NCBI GenBank assembly: GCA_947034885.2
Contig: OX344750.2
Coordinates: forward strand, 14,006,053-14,070,052
Source: Thuidium tamariscinum
Lineage: Eukaryota; Streptophyta; Bryopsida; Hypnales; Thuidiaceae
Length of the DNA: 64,000 nt
Direction: 5' to 3'
Numbering within the stretch: the first letter of the stretch is position 1; every line of letters starts with the position of its first letter. The notes beneath the pieces were generated by a model. It was not told the origin of the DNA and made no database searches. It worked only from the letters and a program-made list of their open reading frames with translations. The position numbers and the translations under genes were made by a program. Of the stretch, positions 24,319-36,680 are shown piece by piece.

Positions 24319-25959
24319 AACAACGAGCTGGTGGCCATGGAAATCATGAATTTTGATACCGTGGGAATCATTGGTTCCAAACAAATCATAAGCTCTCCTT
24401 GGAAGTCAAAGCACTATGGAAGATCTTCCCTTTCTACCACTAATTCTGAGGATGAATAACTGCATTTCTGTCCTATACAAAAAGATTTTGATCCTAAATA
24501 CCTTTGATCTCCGCTTTGATCCTAAGGTCCATATTACAAAACCTATTCAAAACCAATATTTTTAAAAAAAATTACAGATGGATGCAAAATGTTATATTAA
24601 GTATATTCAAGATGAAAGTTTTAGTTCTAATGGTTGAGAAACCCAATTTTTTTAACTTGTGATTTTATATTCGATTTTGTGTTTTATAATATTTTTTGTA
24701 ATTTTCATTTTTGAAGTTATTTTTTTGAATTTTTGAAATAAAGATTTAGGTTTGGACTTTGTAACAAGGAGATTTTAATTTTAGGATTCAAAATTTTGAG
24801 TTAGGATTTACAATGACTTTTTTTAGTTCAATAGATTAGCTACAAGAAAAAATTGAAATTTGTATTTTTTGTTATACATTGGTGTGTAAATGCAAAGTTG
24901 GAAATATTTAGGCTATTAAAAAAATTGAGTTCATTTGAATGTTTGAAGTAGTTCAATTTCACTCAAATAAATGGTGCATTGTCCATCTCAAATTTTAAAT
25001 TTATAATAACACATGAATTCTAATATTTAAAACATTTAAGATAAATTTCATATGATACAAAAATTAACAAAGATCAAAGTCTTAGGAAAACATATATTCT
25101 ATACTTTAGAAATATTAAGATAAAGTTGTTGATCTCTAAGATGGTCAATCTCTTTAATACCTATCTTTTGAAAAGCATTTTTGAGATTTTGAAAGAGAAT
25201 ATATATTGACCATTCAAAATATTAACAACAATGAGAAATTCTTGTCCTTATATATATCTATTTTATTACCAATAATATGGAATCATGCACTTTTTCAACT
25301 TTTATTTTCTTAAAATATTATCTCTAGGAATGAAATTTGAATAATTTATTTGAATTTTTGGTAAATGGTTCCAAATTTGATTGATGACCATAACTTAAAA
25401 AAATTCCAAAAGTTTAGATTGCAAATTTCAAATAAATCTATACAACTGAAATGCATATATTTATTTATACAAGAAAACTTACCTTATATAATTTCAAAAG
25501 CTTGTGCAAGGCTTATACTTTTCGTAAAAGATATTAGTTTATTAATAAAAACCAACATTCGGCATACTTTTATTTCATAGGAAAGACATGCTTGTAAAAA
25601 ACCCTTCATGATTAAAGGCATCGTTGCATCTTTGTATGATTTTCATTGTATTGTGCATACATCATTTCCACCTCCATGTTTGTAGCTCTAAAGTTTATTC
25701 AATGAAGATTGTATGAGCTTGCAAATTAATTGTAATTCATAATAGCTATATCAATTATTAAACATTATTGCAACCTAAGTTTGATTGATAATACTCTACT
25801 AGGAAACTTCTTCAAACACACAAAAAATCATAGAGTAGTAGAACTAAGTAATGTCTCTAAAGATTGAAAGTTCCTAAGTAAATGGTGTAGATAAGGTCAT
25901 TAATGATAAATATTGATTATTATTATATATAGTGCAATAATAAATAATATATTATAAAT
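24319..25959. other. AT-rich intergenic DNA
   Basis: I see no gene, RNA or complete element here. Confidence 0.55.
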
Positions 25960-26158
25960 ATAAAATTCTAATATTGACTTTGGAGGTAGTTTAAAAATAA
26001 TAAAATAATTTTTAAAATTGAAAAAATGATTGAATGTACCTTCATTCCAAATTTCATAGCAAATAGACGTATTGTACAATTTAAATTATGAGAAAAATAA
26101 TACTTGTCCAAAGCCAAGGGGATACCAAAAAAGGACAAGTATTTCTTGCTATAATCCT
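25960..26158. mobile_element. truncated family F TIR element (right half)
   Basis: The segment ends GGACAAGTATTTCTTGCTAT and matches the right end of the element at 42141-42865, including TGAAAAAAT, ACCTTCATTC and CAAGGGGAxAxxAAAAAAGG-like steps. The left half is missing. Confidence 0.6.
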
Positions 26159-26413
26159 CTACTATTGAATGCATTTTGTAGCTTACATGTTATATATTCT
26201 AGAGTTTGTTTTCTAATCAATGGTATACTTCTACCATTGGTTTTCTTTTCAATGGCCCTTTCCATGGTATGCTATTAATATTGTGTGCTTAGTCCAATGC
26301 TAGTTAAAATGCTATAAAGAACTTATTGATTACATGCTTGCTTTTGCAAGCTGTTCATATTCCTCGCAATCTTCTATAGTTCTAAAATGTACAAAAAATA
26401 GTGACAAAAATTA

Positions 26414-26511
26414 GTCTCCCATCCATTTCAAAAAAAAAGCAGGGTGCAAAAAAATACATGCCAGTAGCTTTTTATCTACAAATAGGGAAGGAAAAAAACA
26501 ATGGAAGGAGA
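26414..26511. mobile_element. probable Stowaway-like MITE, degenerate
   Basis: A 98-bp segment between TA dinucleotides. The left end reads GTCTCCCATCCATTTC and the complement of the right end reads TCTCCTTCCATTGTT. Size and ends resemble plant Stowaway elements, but the match is imperfect. Confidence 0.45.
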
Positions 26512-26513
26512 TA

Positions 26514-27765
26514 AATAGCCCTTCCATCAAACACCCCATTATTGCTCATGGTTACCGAATATGAAGGGTTGTAATCCCTCCAAGGAACATTTTGACTCTA
26601 TTTTGTAGGATAAGAAAATTCAAGGAGACAACTATATTGTCCTGTGGAATTTGTAGATGCTTGGGCTTTATTATTTAGTAGAGGTGTATTGTGAGGTTGT
26701 TGAGCTTTGATATATAGAATTGGAGATAATTCAATGACCACTATGTGAACTTGACTTGTGAGGTTTTTGTCATTTAGATCTACCATCCCAAGATCCTAAA
26801 AATAAAAAACAACATTAGTTTTTTAGGGTTTGGTAGTCACATTTTATAAATAGAGTTGTTCATTCTCATTGTAAGGCCTTGTATCTCTTTGTGTTTTCAT
26901 ATTGAATAATGGAAACTATAAAATGTTATTCAGGTTTAACTTCTTTTATTCCAACTTTTCTTCTATTCTATGTCCATACTTCTTTCATTTACTTCTTTGT
27001 AGCTAGGAATTATGAATGCGTGACCTTGAGGAAGACAATAATAATTAGTACTAAGTAGAATAGGCAAGTAGATTGTTGTTACTTGAAGTTAATGAGCATC
27101 TTTATGATGGAGACTCAAATGGTGTATAGAAGAAGTTTCAGCTCCTTTATGGGTGTCTTGATTTGCTGATGATTTTGAGGAAGAACAAAAGGTTTTCAAA
27201 TAATCCTAAATGAAAAAAATAGGTAGTTGCACATTGGCTTGTGGTATGTTGCTAAAATATATGAATTGTCCCTACTTGGAGTCAAATAGACATGTCATTG
27301 GATTATATATTTTTTTCTATCATTGAATTGTTTAGGGCCTTTATATTTTGGAAGCATTTTAGTATAAGTAACACTTTCAACAAATTAAACAATACCATAG
27401 ATTAGTATCTAGTTTTAAGTATGCTTTGTCATTGAAATTGGTCTTTTAGTTTTAGAATATTAATTGTTGATCATTTTGAGGACAATAGTAAATGTAGAGT
27501 ACTCTTTGGGAAGCTACTATGGTATTGGGCCTTAGGGAGTGCACTCCCATTTTTCTATTGGTACACATGCAATCAAATGAAGGATTATTATAATTACCTT
27601 GGTTTTAAATTTTAGAAATGACTTGAAACTAAACGAGCATTGTTATAATGGATTTAGGCTCTTTATATATAATGTAGGGTAGGATCCAAGTTTGTAGCTT
27701 TGAGAGGAGTATCCAAGAGTAGATCCAATTTCTATTGGATCACTATTGTATCCCAACTATATGTG
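26514..27765. other. AT-rich intergenic DNA
   Basis: No gene or element boundary is recognised. Confidence 0.55.
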
Positions 27766-28516
27766 GGGTCTTTGCAAGAAAGGGTGTTAAAAAAGTGTAG
27801 CATTTTTTAGAATACTCATTTTTTTTTCTTTGGGAGTACTTCAAAATTAGGAAAGTAATTTTTAAAATAAGTGAAAAATATGTTTCATGTATACATCTTT
27901 AGGAAGAAGAAGGTACCATGAGAAGGAAAAGCATAAAAAAATTCTCTAAGTGGGTGAACTACAAAAATGCAAAATCTCATGAAAATAGTTACTATCACTA
28001 TATATTCACATTTTAATCTATAAAAAATAGAAAAATAAATTTAAGAAAAAACTAAAAATTTGGCATTTGAAAAGAGTTGATGGTGATGAGATTTCACCAA
28101 AATAATGATCTAAAAAACATCTTCAATTTTCAAAAATTGAATGCAATGGGAGTATTGTTTGTACTTATGTGGAGGATATAAAATAATATATTTTCAAATT
28201 TAATTTGGTATATACATGATTTTCTACTATACAAATAGACCATAAAAGTTTGAGCTCCATATCATTAAATTTGGGAACTCGTAACGTAGTGAAAACCCCT
28301 AAACCTCAACTTGTGACAAATTAACAAAAATAGTTTTTAAATATAAAATGATTTTTATTAATTTCTAAAAAATAATGGATCTGATTACTATAAAGTCAGA
28401 CATGCTCAATAAAAATTTCATGTTGATAGGACTTGTGCTTCAAAAGTTATAGCAAACAACAAGAGAATGGTTGCAATTGTGATTAGGAAATTGTTCACCC
28501 TTTCTTGCAATGATCC
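27766..28516. mobile_element. family F TIR element, about 750 bp
   Basis: The left end is GGGTCTTTGCAAGAAAGGGT, and the complement of the right end is GGATCATTGCAAGAAAGGGT. Internally it shares blocks with 29501-30218 (AAAAATTCTCTAAGT, GCxAAATCTCAxGAAAATAG). It has no ORF with a domain. The superfamily is not evident from the ends. Confidence 0.7.
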
Positions 28517-29500
28517 TATGATTAGTTAGCACTTGTACAAATGTATCTTGTTTACATATTTATCAATCCATTGAACAAATACCAATAATTATTGATTTAT
28601 ACCTTCTATAGGTACTTTTATTAATATTGAAATGACTTCTTTAGGGTATTTGGTCGTGCTTCTACTCCATGGTTGGAGTCTGTCAAAGTGAAAACACTAT
28701 TTAATGACATGTAACTATCAGTATAATAGTAGAAAATGTATAGATCATCAAAATAAAACCTTGAAGTTATGGGGATCTTGATTGGTTCTCTCCACAATAG
28801 TTTGCCATATTATAGAATGTTCCACTTGGGTTTTTTGACATACTAGTGTTGTGCACAAAACATTAACAATATTAGAAAGAAGAATATAGAAGTATGCTAG
28901 TGATCTAATGACTACTACAACATCAACCAATAAAACTTTGTTTAGGACCTAAAAAATAAGGAATCTTCAAGAATATCAATTCCAATGCTTACAAAGACTA
29001 AAGTTGAGTCTTTGGGATCTACATGAGTTTTGAAATCTTAGTCGTGAAATTCTTCTTTGAATAATGGAAATTTTTTTGAGTCCTAATTTGATGATATATT
29101 GATATGGTGTGCATAAATTGAATAATCAAGAATTGAATTGATAGTGCTATATACTAAGTAAATAGTTCTTCTAGAGAAGGCATAGCTCCAATGATTTTAG
29201 ATAGTTTTAAGTTTGTTGTTCTTTTATATTTATAATAAATATAGAATATACAAAAATAGTGCAAGTTTTTTTTCAAATGAAATATAGGGTACATGAAATA
29301 AAAAGACTTTTGAAATTTAGATAAATGTAGCTTTGTAAAAATGCACAAAATTTACCTACATAGACCCCTATGTAATAAAGGCTTGGTCACACGATACCAA
29401 CAAACACTCTATATTGAGCACCCCCCAACCAAGAAGGTCCATTGATGAACTAAGGTTTTAGGATACAAAAGTTGGTAAATTTTTTGTCCAAAGTTACAAA
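28517..29500. other. AT-rich intergenic DNA
   Basis: No gene recognised. The small minus-strand ORFs at about 28748-28930 and 29154-29348 have no domain signal. Confidence 0.5.
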
Positions 29501-30218
29501 GGGTCATTGTAAGAAACACTTGTTGATTTTGTTGTGTTTTGCAACAATACTTATGACTTTTTTAGGAGTATTATAAAATTAGAAAACTAATTTTTAAGAA
29601 ATTTAAAAAATATGAATAATGTATATACCTCTAAGATGAAGGTTTTCACCAAAGGAAATGGATAGAAAAATTCTCTAAGTAGAAAAACTTAAAAAGTGCC
29701 AAATCTCAAGAAAATAGGTATTTTAATTTTTTAATTAGGAAAAAATAGTAAAAATAAGTAAATACCATTTGCAACAACTTTACAAAGATGGTTTTTTCAC
29801 CAAAAAACCCACCAAAATCATATTTTATATGTTTCAAAATACAAGCAGAAAGAAGCTTACTTTGTAGACCTCCACACGACATAAAATTAACTATTTTTGA
29901 AAATCCTTCCTTGGAAAGCTAGAAGTCTAGTAGAAGACCATCTCATCCAAATTTCATCTCAAAATCATTAAGCAAAGGTATTCCATAGTATTAAAAAATC
30001 CTAAATTGCAAAGTGTGACATTCAATCGGGGTCTATTTCTGGATAGTAAAATATTTTTGAAAATTATGAAAAAAATTAAGGAAGGTGTATAATAATTATG
30101 AGCACTTTTCCAATAAATCTTGAATCATTTGGAGTAAAAACACAAAAATTATGGCCAAAAAACATATCAGCATGCAACATGTGACACAAAATAGTGCAAG
30201 TGTTTCTTGCAATGACCC
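29501..30218. mobile_element. family F TIR element, 718 bp
   Basis: The left end is GGGTCATTGTAAGAAACACT, and the complement of the right end is GGGTCATTGCAAGAAACACT. AAA flanks both sides, so a 3-bp duplication is possible but not distinctive in A-rich DNA. It is homologous to the neighbour at 27766-28516. Non-coding. Confidence 0.75.
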
Positions 30219-32079
30219 AAAACAATTGACAATATTCTGTTTAATGACTATCCAAATTAAAATGTTTCTACTAACAAAGTAATTGATAGATATTTGTCAA
30301 ATCCTTGTCAAATAGGACATGTAAATCCTTGTAGTGATTGCACTATGACAAAGCATGAATATTGCACAATGACAAACCATGAACATTGAAACCCACAAAT
30401 TGAAATAACCACAAAGTCCTACAATAAAAAAATACATGCATTTAAAGAGTATGTGTACACAAAAAAAGATGTATGAACTAACATCACACAACTTTGAACA
30501 ACTTTTTGAAGTTCAAATGAATTCAATAATTGGAAAAGGATTAAAGTTCAACAATTAAAGTAATTATGGGACTCATATATATCTAAATTATAGAAAATAT
30601 TGTCATCCAAATTTAAAACCTATACAATATATATCAATGTTGTTGCAAAAGGGAGAGTTTAGGATTTATCTTGTATACAACTAAGAATTAGATGAAAGAA
30701 GCTTGTGTCAACATAGATTTTATACACTAAACTACTCAAAATGATAGCTCTACTTACCCTAAGCTAATGTGAAATACAAAAACTTTGTTACAATTCAAAA
30801 TTGAACCCAACCATTGGATGCATTTACCATGGCTAGGTGTTGCACTATGCCACAAAACCATCTCTTTTCCATCAACAAAGCCTTTGGCATCCTCATCTTT
30901 TTCTTGCATAGATTAGTTTTATATAGACCAATTTACTACTTCAATTTGTTGTGTATTGAGCTATAAAATTCTCAAGTACAATAAAATTAACTTGATTCAA
31001 AGACAAATGAAAAAAAATCAAGATAAAGTAGTTTATTGAGAACTTGAACCACAAAATGTTGAATTTAGTGTAATAATCTAAAGCTTAATATAGATGGATT
31101 TACGGTGCTTAAAGGATAATAGATACTAAAATGCGTAGTGAAATTTTGACACCATACCAATGTTGGTTGCACTACAAAAGTGTCTAGAATACAATTCTTG
31201 AAATCCTACATTGAAGTATAAGTACTACTACAAAATCATGGAATCAAGTATGAGAGCCCCAAGTACTTCAGTAGCTAGCAATTATTGTATAACTATTATA
31301 CAATACATAGTAATGGTTCACATTGTATAATTTGTAAAGTTACCTAAAGAGTAGTTTAAGAGGAAGGGGAAGAATATGCTTGAAGAGCTTTCATTTTCCA
31401 TATGGCAAATAAACAAATTAATGAATGACATCTCATTTTGGATTGTTATCTATTCATTTCCTCAAACTTAGATTTGTGGAAGGTATTTTTCAACATTGTA
31501 TTGCATAAATTAGGCTTAGCCAATAAATAGTAGTTGTGGGTTTTTATTTTTTGTGATTCTTTTTCCTATGGTATGTTTATAATTCATTTGTATATATTGT
31601 TTGACATTTGATAATGATGCCTAGGCACATTATTAATTCACTATCAATTTGCACAAACAAGTTGATGACTTGTAATTTAGAAAACAAAGACAATTAGAAT
31701 TTAGAAACAAAAACAATCATAGGCTAATTATCCTAATTCACATTTCTCTGAAGCATCAATTTCTCAAACAATATAGACAATATTTGTAAATTACATGCAA
31801 CCATTTGCATGTTTAACTTCCGGGTTGTATAAAACATTAGCATAACCACTTGTTTAGTTACGTTGATATGGCACAACATCCACATATTTACAAAAATTAG
31901 TCGGATACACACATAACAATTGATTACACATAGACACATCAAAATACAATTTGTTTCAATATGATAATTAAAAACATCCCTTATAATTCTAATTCATTTG
32001 AACAATTTGTTTCACTACTAATTTGAAATTCTATTAGCAAGTACTTCCAAAATAACAATAATTTAATGTAAACTTTCAC
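30219..32079. other. AT-rich intergenic DNA
   Basis: I find no gene or complete element. Minus-strand ORFs at about 30297-30491 and 31733-31942 are Cys/Met/Val-rich by composition and look random. Confidence 0.5.
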
Positions 32080-32401
32080 AACATAAGAGGTTTTTTCAGG
32101 GGTCTGAGAGATTGTTTCAGCCCTGTTCCCCAGTCTGTGAACTTGTCAGATTAAATAATAATAATAAAATATTAAAAAATTACAAAAATTACAAATTACA
32201 AATTACAAAATGATATTTAAATATTTTAAATATATATATATATATTTAAAATATTTAAATATGAATTAAATATTAATATTTGATGTGGCAATCTCTTGGC
32301 CACATCAGATTGCTTCAGATCGCCTCTATAGCAGCTTTCAGCGAGTTCCCACAGTCTAGGAACTCGCGGTCTTCTACACAAGCTAAAAAACCTCTTATGT
32401 T
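32080..32401. mobile_element. 322-bp TIR element with GC-rich shoulders
   Basis: The ends are perfect inverted repeats of 17 bp (AACATAAGAGGTTTTTT). No clear target duplication is seen. Two GC-richer blocks (32097-32152 and 32281-32384) flank an almost pure A/T core containing ATATATATATAT. The right block holds two hairpins, each with a 9-bp stem and 9-nt loop (32281-32307 and 32341-32367). The left block repeats parts of the right block in direct orientation (AGATTG-TTCAG and GTTCCC-CAGTCT-GAACT). Class unknown. Confidence 0.7.
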
Positions 32402-33164
32402 TAAGCACAACAATTTATATAAATCCATTATTGCAACAATTGATTTACAATCCCATAGTTACAATACTTCAAATCAATTCTAATTTTGAGTTAATCAAAA
32501 TTATTAATTTATTTAGACTACTTGTAATTACACAAACAAATGAATTAATTTATTTAGACTACTTGTTAATACTTCTTACTACATACAAATTCCCCACATC
32601 AATCCACATAAACAATGACAAATACAACAATATTTTGCTCACAATAAATTGTTCTATAGAACCACACTAACTCCCCACAACGAGTCCAATCACCAAATTA
32701 TACTCCCAAAGAAAATAGACAATTTGTTTCAAACACCTACCAAAAAAAGTCCAAATACTAGACTCATAAAAATATTACAATAAAGTGAGATACATAAATC
32801 AGAGAAAAAAATGGAAAATTTTCCAATTGCATTACATTGAAGGGGTTTATAGTACAAGAATTCAAAAACATTTGATTATCGAAAAAAATAACTAAGAGTG
32901 GGGAAAGAAAACTACAAATTATCCAACTATATAGACTAGGAGAGAAGACAAACCGTCTTCAACTATTGGCTCACAATTTGTTTGATGAGTTTCCATACTA
33001 TTAGTCTAAATATTGTAACTACTGGCTAATAATTACTTAGTAATAGAAGTTCTTTAACTATTGATCTATTTTAATCTTCTATTGATCCCCAAAGTAAAGA
33101 TTTACTAGATTTTGTTGAAATAAAAGATAAATAATAAAAGGAAGAAAAACTAGCATAATTACAA
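32402..33164. other. AT-rich intergenic DNA
   Basis: Nothing recognised apart from short A/T-rich ORFs. Confidence 0.5.
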
Positions 33165-33252
33165 CAATCTATATGACTAATTTGGTGCAAATATAGAGAG
33201 TTGTAGTTGCAGCACAATTGCATAAGACATGTAGTTGCACTTTAGTTGGTTG
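33165..33252 (-). mobile_element. fragment of a CACTA-like subterminal region
   Basis: The complement matches the left end of the element at 39488-39762 (GTCCGCCACAACCAACT versus GTCTGCCACAACTAATT, then TGCAACTACATGTC, then CTCTATATTTG). It carries the same TGCAACTA-type repeats but lacks its own CACTA terminus. Confidence 0.5.
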
Positions 33253-33269
33253 TGGCGGACTCGCTTACC

Positions 33270-33740
33270 TTATAGTACTAGTTGCCACCTTCTCCTTTTA
33301 TAAAAACCTTCAAATTTGCCTTGAATTGCAACACCTATTCCTTCCTTGCAACCTCACTATAATAAAAACCATGTTTTAAGTGACAAACTTTAAGTGACAT
33401 TCAATGTAATAACCCGTGTTTGAATGTCAACATTAATGTTATGGTGGACATTAAGTGACAAATTTTAAATGACATTCAATTTAACAACTTGTCTTTTTAT
33501 GTCAATAATAGTGTCCGCCATAACATGAAGGTATTATGGTGGAAATTGCCATTGATATAAAAACATGAGTTGTGACATTAGATGCCACCTAAAATTCACC
33601 ACCAAAAACACAAGTTCTAGTAGTGCCTTCTCCTTCCAAAATACACATGGAAGAAAGTGAAAAATGTGTCTCCAATGTTGAATTCTTTCAACCAATGTAG
33701 GACAAAGGCCACCTACACTAGTCAAAATAAATGGCACACA
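33270..33740 (-). pseudogene. broken copy of a repeated unknown gene, interrupted by a MITE
   Basis: The stretch on either side of a MITE (33270-33354 and from 33629) reads, with a stop, as KEVARKE-stop-VLQFKANLKV on the minus strand. This matches EVQRKKEVLQLKANLKV in the copy at 38640-39053. DNA identity continues outward to ACTAGTTG-like sequence at about 33280. It is a decayed, non-functional piece. The parent gene is unknown to me. Confidence 0.5.
33355..33625. mobile_element. 271-bp CACTA-type MITE
   Basis: It starts CACTATAATAAAAACCATG and ends with the complement of CACTACTAGAACTTGTG, flanked by a perfect 3-bp duplication CCT (33352-33354 and 33626-33628). Subterminal TTAAGTGACA and TTAAATGACA repeats are visible. 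It inserted into a copy of the repeated unknown gene, splitting it. Confidence 0.85.
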
Positions 33741-33904
33741 CTTTTGTTGGAAGTCATAGAAAAAACTTTTTTTGGTGAGAGATTTGACAACATCTTAGGT
33801 AATGTTCGTTACTGGATGTGGTAGTTTGTTGGTTTTAAGGTGTCTTTATTAGTCCTACCAGATTGGTTTGTGTGCCATGCTGACCTGCGTTTTTATTTTT
33901 GGCA

Positions 33905-34084
33905 CAGGATGTTCGAATCTTGAAAGCAAATGAGGTTTGAGATTTTGCAAAAGCGAGTTGCAAATCCCGCTCCCCGCCCTAGGAAGAAACATTGTTGTGT
34001 ACGCTTTGCTCCAGATGGCAGCTCTGGGGTGGTCGAGAGGATGACCAGCTCCGAGATCAGGGCCGTGACCGAGGGCGACCCTTA
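33905..34084 (+). pseudogene. broken copy of the repeated unknown gene (conserved CVRF-DGS domain)
   Basis: The plus strand reads VRILKANEV, then a stop and a frame change, then RPRKKHCCVRFAPDGSS, GVVERMTSSEIRAV and EGDP before a TAG. The minus-strand ORF at 38754-39053 has the same order: KEANAFRDF, KKKHWCVRFGSDGS, VVEKMKSTKIKAV and EDP. A good acceptor (GGCACAG) precedes the first exon-like part. The GC-rich stretch stands out from the AT-rich surroundings. At least one stop and one frameshift make it non-functional. I do not recognise the family. Confidence 0.55.
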
Positions 34085-34500
34085 GGTGCGTAGTCTGGGA
34101 CTGATTGCTTGCACTACTAGAAAATGCATGTTTTTATGACTGCAAAATATGACTGCAAAGAGTCATAAAATCCCAAAATATGACTCATGCTAAAATCAAT
34201 GTAGATGACGCGGGATATGACTGGGTCTAGTGGTTACCGACGAGTCGTTTTGGACATGAGTCATATTTACAGTCATATATATTAGGGGGTATAATTAGCC
34301 ATAATTAGCCATTTTTTTGCCAATGTGGTGTATACGTAGACTATCATTAAAGGCTTGACTTTTTCTTGAGCTGCCTGAGCAAAAGAAAAAATCCTACGTG
34401 GCATATGACTTGATGTAGTCATATTTTTTGCTGACATGGCATATGACTGGATAGAGTCATATTTTGGTGGACATGGCATATGAATGGATAGAGTCATATT

Positions 34501-34722
34501 TTGGTGGACATGACATATGACTTTGTGTTGTCATATTTTCTAATGATGTGAAAGGTGACTCTTGTGAGTTATATTTTTGATGTTGTAGAAAATGATTTGT
34601 GGGTCATATTTTGGTGGACATGGCATATGACTTTGTGTTGTCATATTTTCTAATGATGTGAAAGGTGACTCTTGTGAGTTATATTTTTGATGTTGTAGAA
34701 AATGATTTGTGGGTCATATTTT
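34501..34722. repeat. 110-bp tandem duplication in the CACTA subterminal zone
   Basis: Two direct copies with a period of 110 bp differ at only one position that I can see (CATGACATATG versus CATGGCATATG). They are far more alike than other repeats here, so the duplication is recent. Confidence 0.9.
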
Positions 34723-35720
34723 TTGTTGATGTAAAAAATGACCCTTGTAAGTCGTATTTTTTGTTGATGTGAAATATGACTCATGTGAATCATATTTTTG
34801 AATGATGTGGTAATTCATATGAAATGCTATTAATATTTTTATGATTGAATGTAGTCATATTTTTAAAAATTTAGAGTTACATTTATAGCTTGATTGTGAG
34901 TGTTATCTCACTACAACTAGTCATATTTTGACTAAGATATATTGTGAAATATTACTCAAGCAAGTGATATTCTAGATAAGGGAGAGTTAAATTTCTTGCA
35001 CTTGTATGCATAATTTGTAAATGGGATGATTGAAGATTACAATCATAAACTATCATAAATTACAATTACATTTTTTATATGTTCTAAATAGATATGTCTC
35101 ATTGTAATTATGCATCAACAAAACTTAGTAGCTAAGTAAAAAATTCTATCCAATTGAAAGTGAGAACGTATGATTTTTGAGATGCATAAGAATCAATCAT
35201 GATAGAAAGAGAAATGCAAAAAATAATGTGTCTCTTGTCAATGACATTTATTAGTCAATAATACAAAACATATCACAATGACTCATTATAAATGTATAGT
35301 TTTGCATGCTTATAGGATTTATATTCCTTACAAAAATATGAAGATGCCTCTCTAGTGTTGCAAGTAGCTCCCAATAACTTCATTCAACCTTGAGTGCCTA
35401 CACATACAATTAAAAAGGTTAATTTTCAATGTATGAATAAAATAACTCAACCTTTTGATTCAAAACGGATACAAGTTGACACTCCAACTTCACAAAATTT
35501 GTAAAGGGAAGTTGCAAGGCCTCAAGCAACTATAATTATGGAATGAAAAAGAAGTCAAAGCTTGTGTCATGCAATTGTCAATGTATTTAAGTTCATGCAC
35601 AAAATGTGGCAAAGCAAAAGTATTTGATACAAGCAATAATTAAAAACATTATTGAAGCCAAAAACAAAGGATTGTACTTTTGCATTCTTTATCTTTGTAG
35701 GAACATTCAAATTCCTATCT

Positions 35721-36680
35721 TTTAACCCCTAAACCCCTAATAGCGTTTTCACCAAAAAAAAATGCTCCAAAACTGCCATTTCTAATACAAGAGCAATTTT
35801 TTTTTAAAACACATTTTTGACTCATGTAACCATAGGATCTTGTAGTAATATGGTTTCTAAACATGTGGAAAAAATTTCAGAAATTTCCACTCTATAGATT
35901 GCAAGATATAAGCATTTGAATTGACAAAAAAAATGTTTTTTTATCCCTGCGAAAATCCGGGCAGCTGCACTTCACAAGGTCACATTTGTGTGGAAAAAAA
36001 TTCAAAATGGTGGTTACTCTTTGAATTCATACTTCAATGCAAGTTGGCTACATTCTCAAAAAAATTCAAACCATTTGGAATTGTACAACATATAGGAAAA
36101 AATAAGTAAGTAGAAAGAAGTAAAAAATGAGCCAAAATACTAAATTGTGAACATTTTATTCATGGAATTGAAAATTTTCAATCCCAATGGTTAAAATGTT
36201 GTAATAAACAATCTACACCTTTTGTTTTTATTTTTTCCCAAAAATATGAAAAATTGAATTAAATGAAGAATTTCAAACTTTTTTTGTACTGTAGAGATTC
36301 TGTAATTGGCCGCAAACTACCCCAAACTCAAAATCTTCATAACTTTTGACTCATTGATCGGAATGGATTGATTCAAAGCTTCCCATGTCTATATAAACCT
36401 AAAGAACCAATTTGAAATTTCACTTTTTTTTAGAAATCAAATTTGAAAAAGTTTTTTCAGCTGCCCGGGCTGCCCACCGAGCAAACAAAGTGACATATCA
36501 TACCATAACTTTTTATCCACAAAATCAATAGTTATGAAAATTGTTGGGCCTTAAAGCTACTCCTTGGACACACATTTTATCAAAATTTCAAAGAAAAAAA
36601 AACAAAACTCCATTCGTAGTGAGCTGCCCAAAAAATCTATAATCTCAAAAAATGCAATTCAGGGGTTTAGCCTGGGTTAA
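35721..36680. mobile_element. about 960-bp element with TTTAACCCCTAA end, copy 2
   Basis: Homologous to 19978-20908 throughout, with the same left end (TTTTAACCCCTAA) and GC islands (GGGCAGCTGC, GCTGCCCGGGCTGCCCACCG). The right end is degenerate (AGGGGTTTAGCCTGGGTTAA). It lies inside the CACTA element. Confidence 0.65.

Noticed and set aside
32226..32483. ORFs over the 32080-32401 element
   Set aside because: They cross hairpins and the A/T core of a TIR element, with no protein family signal.
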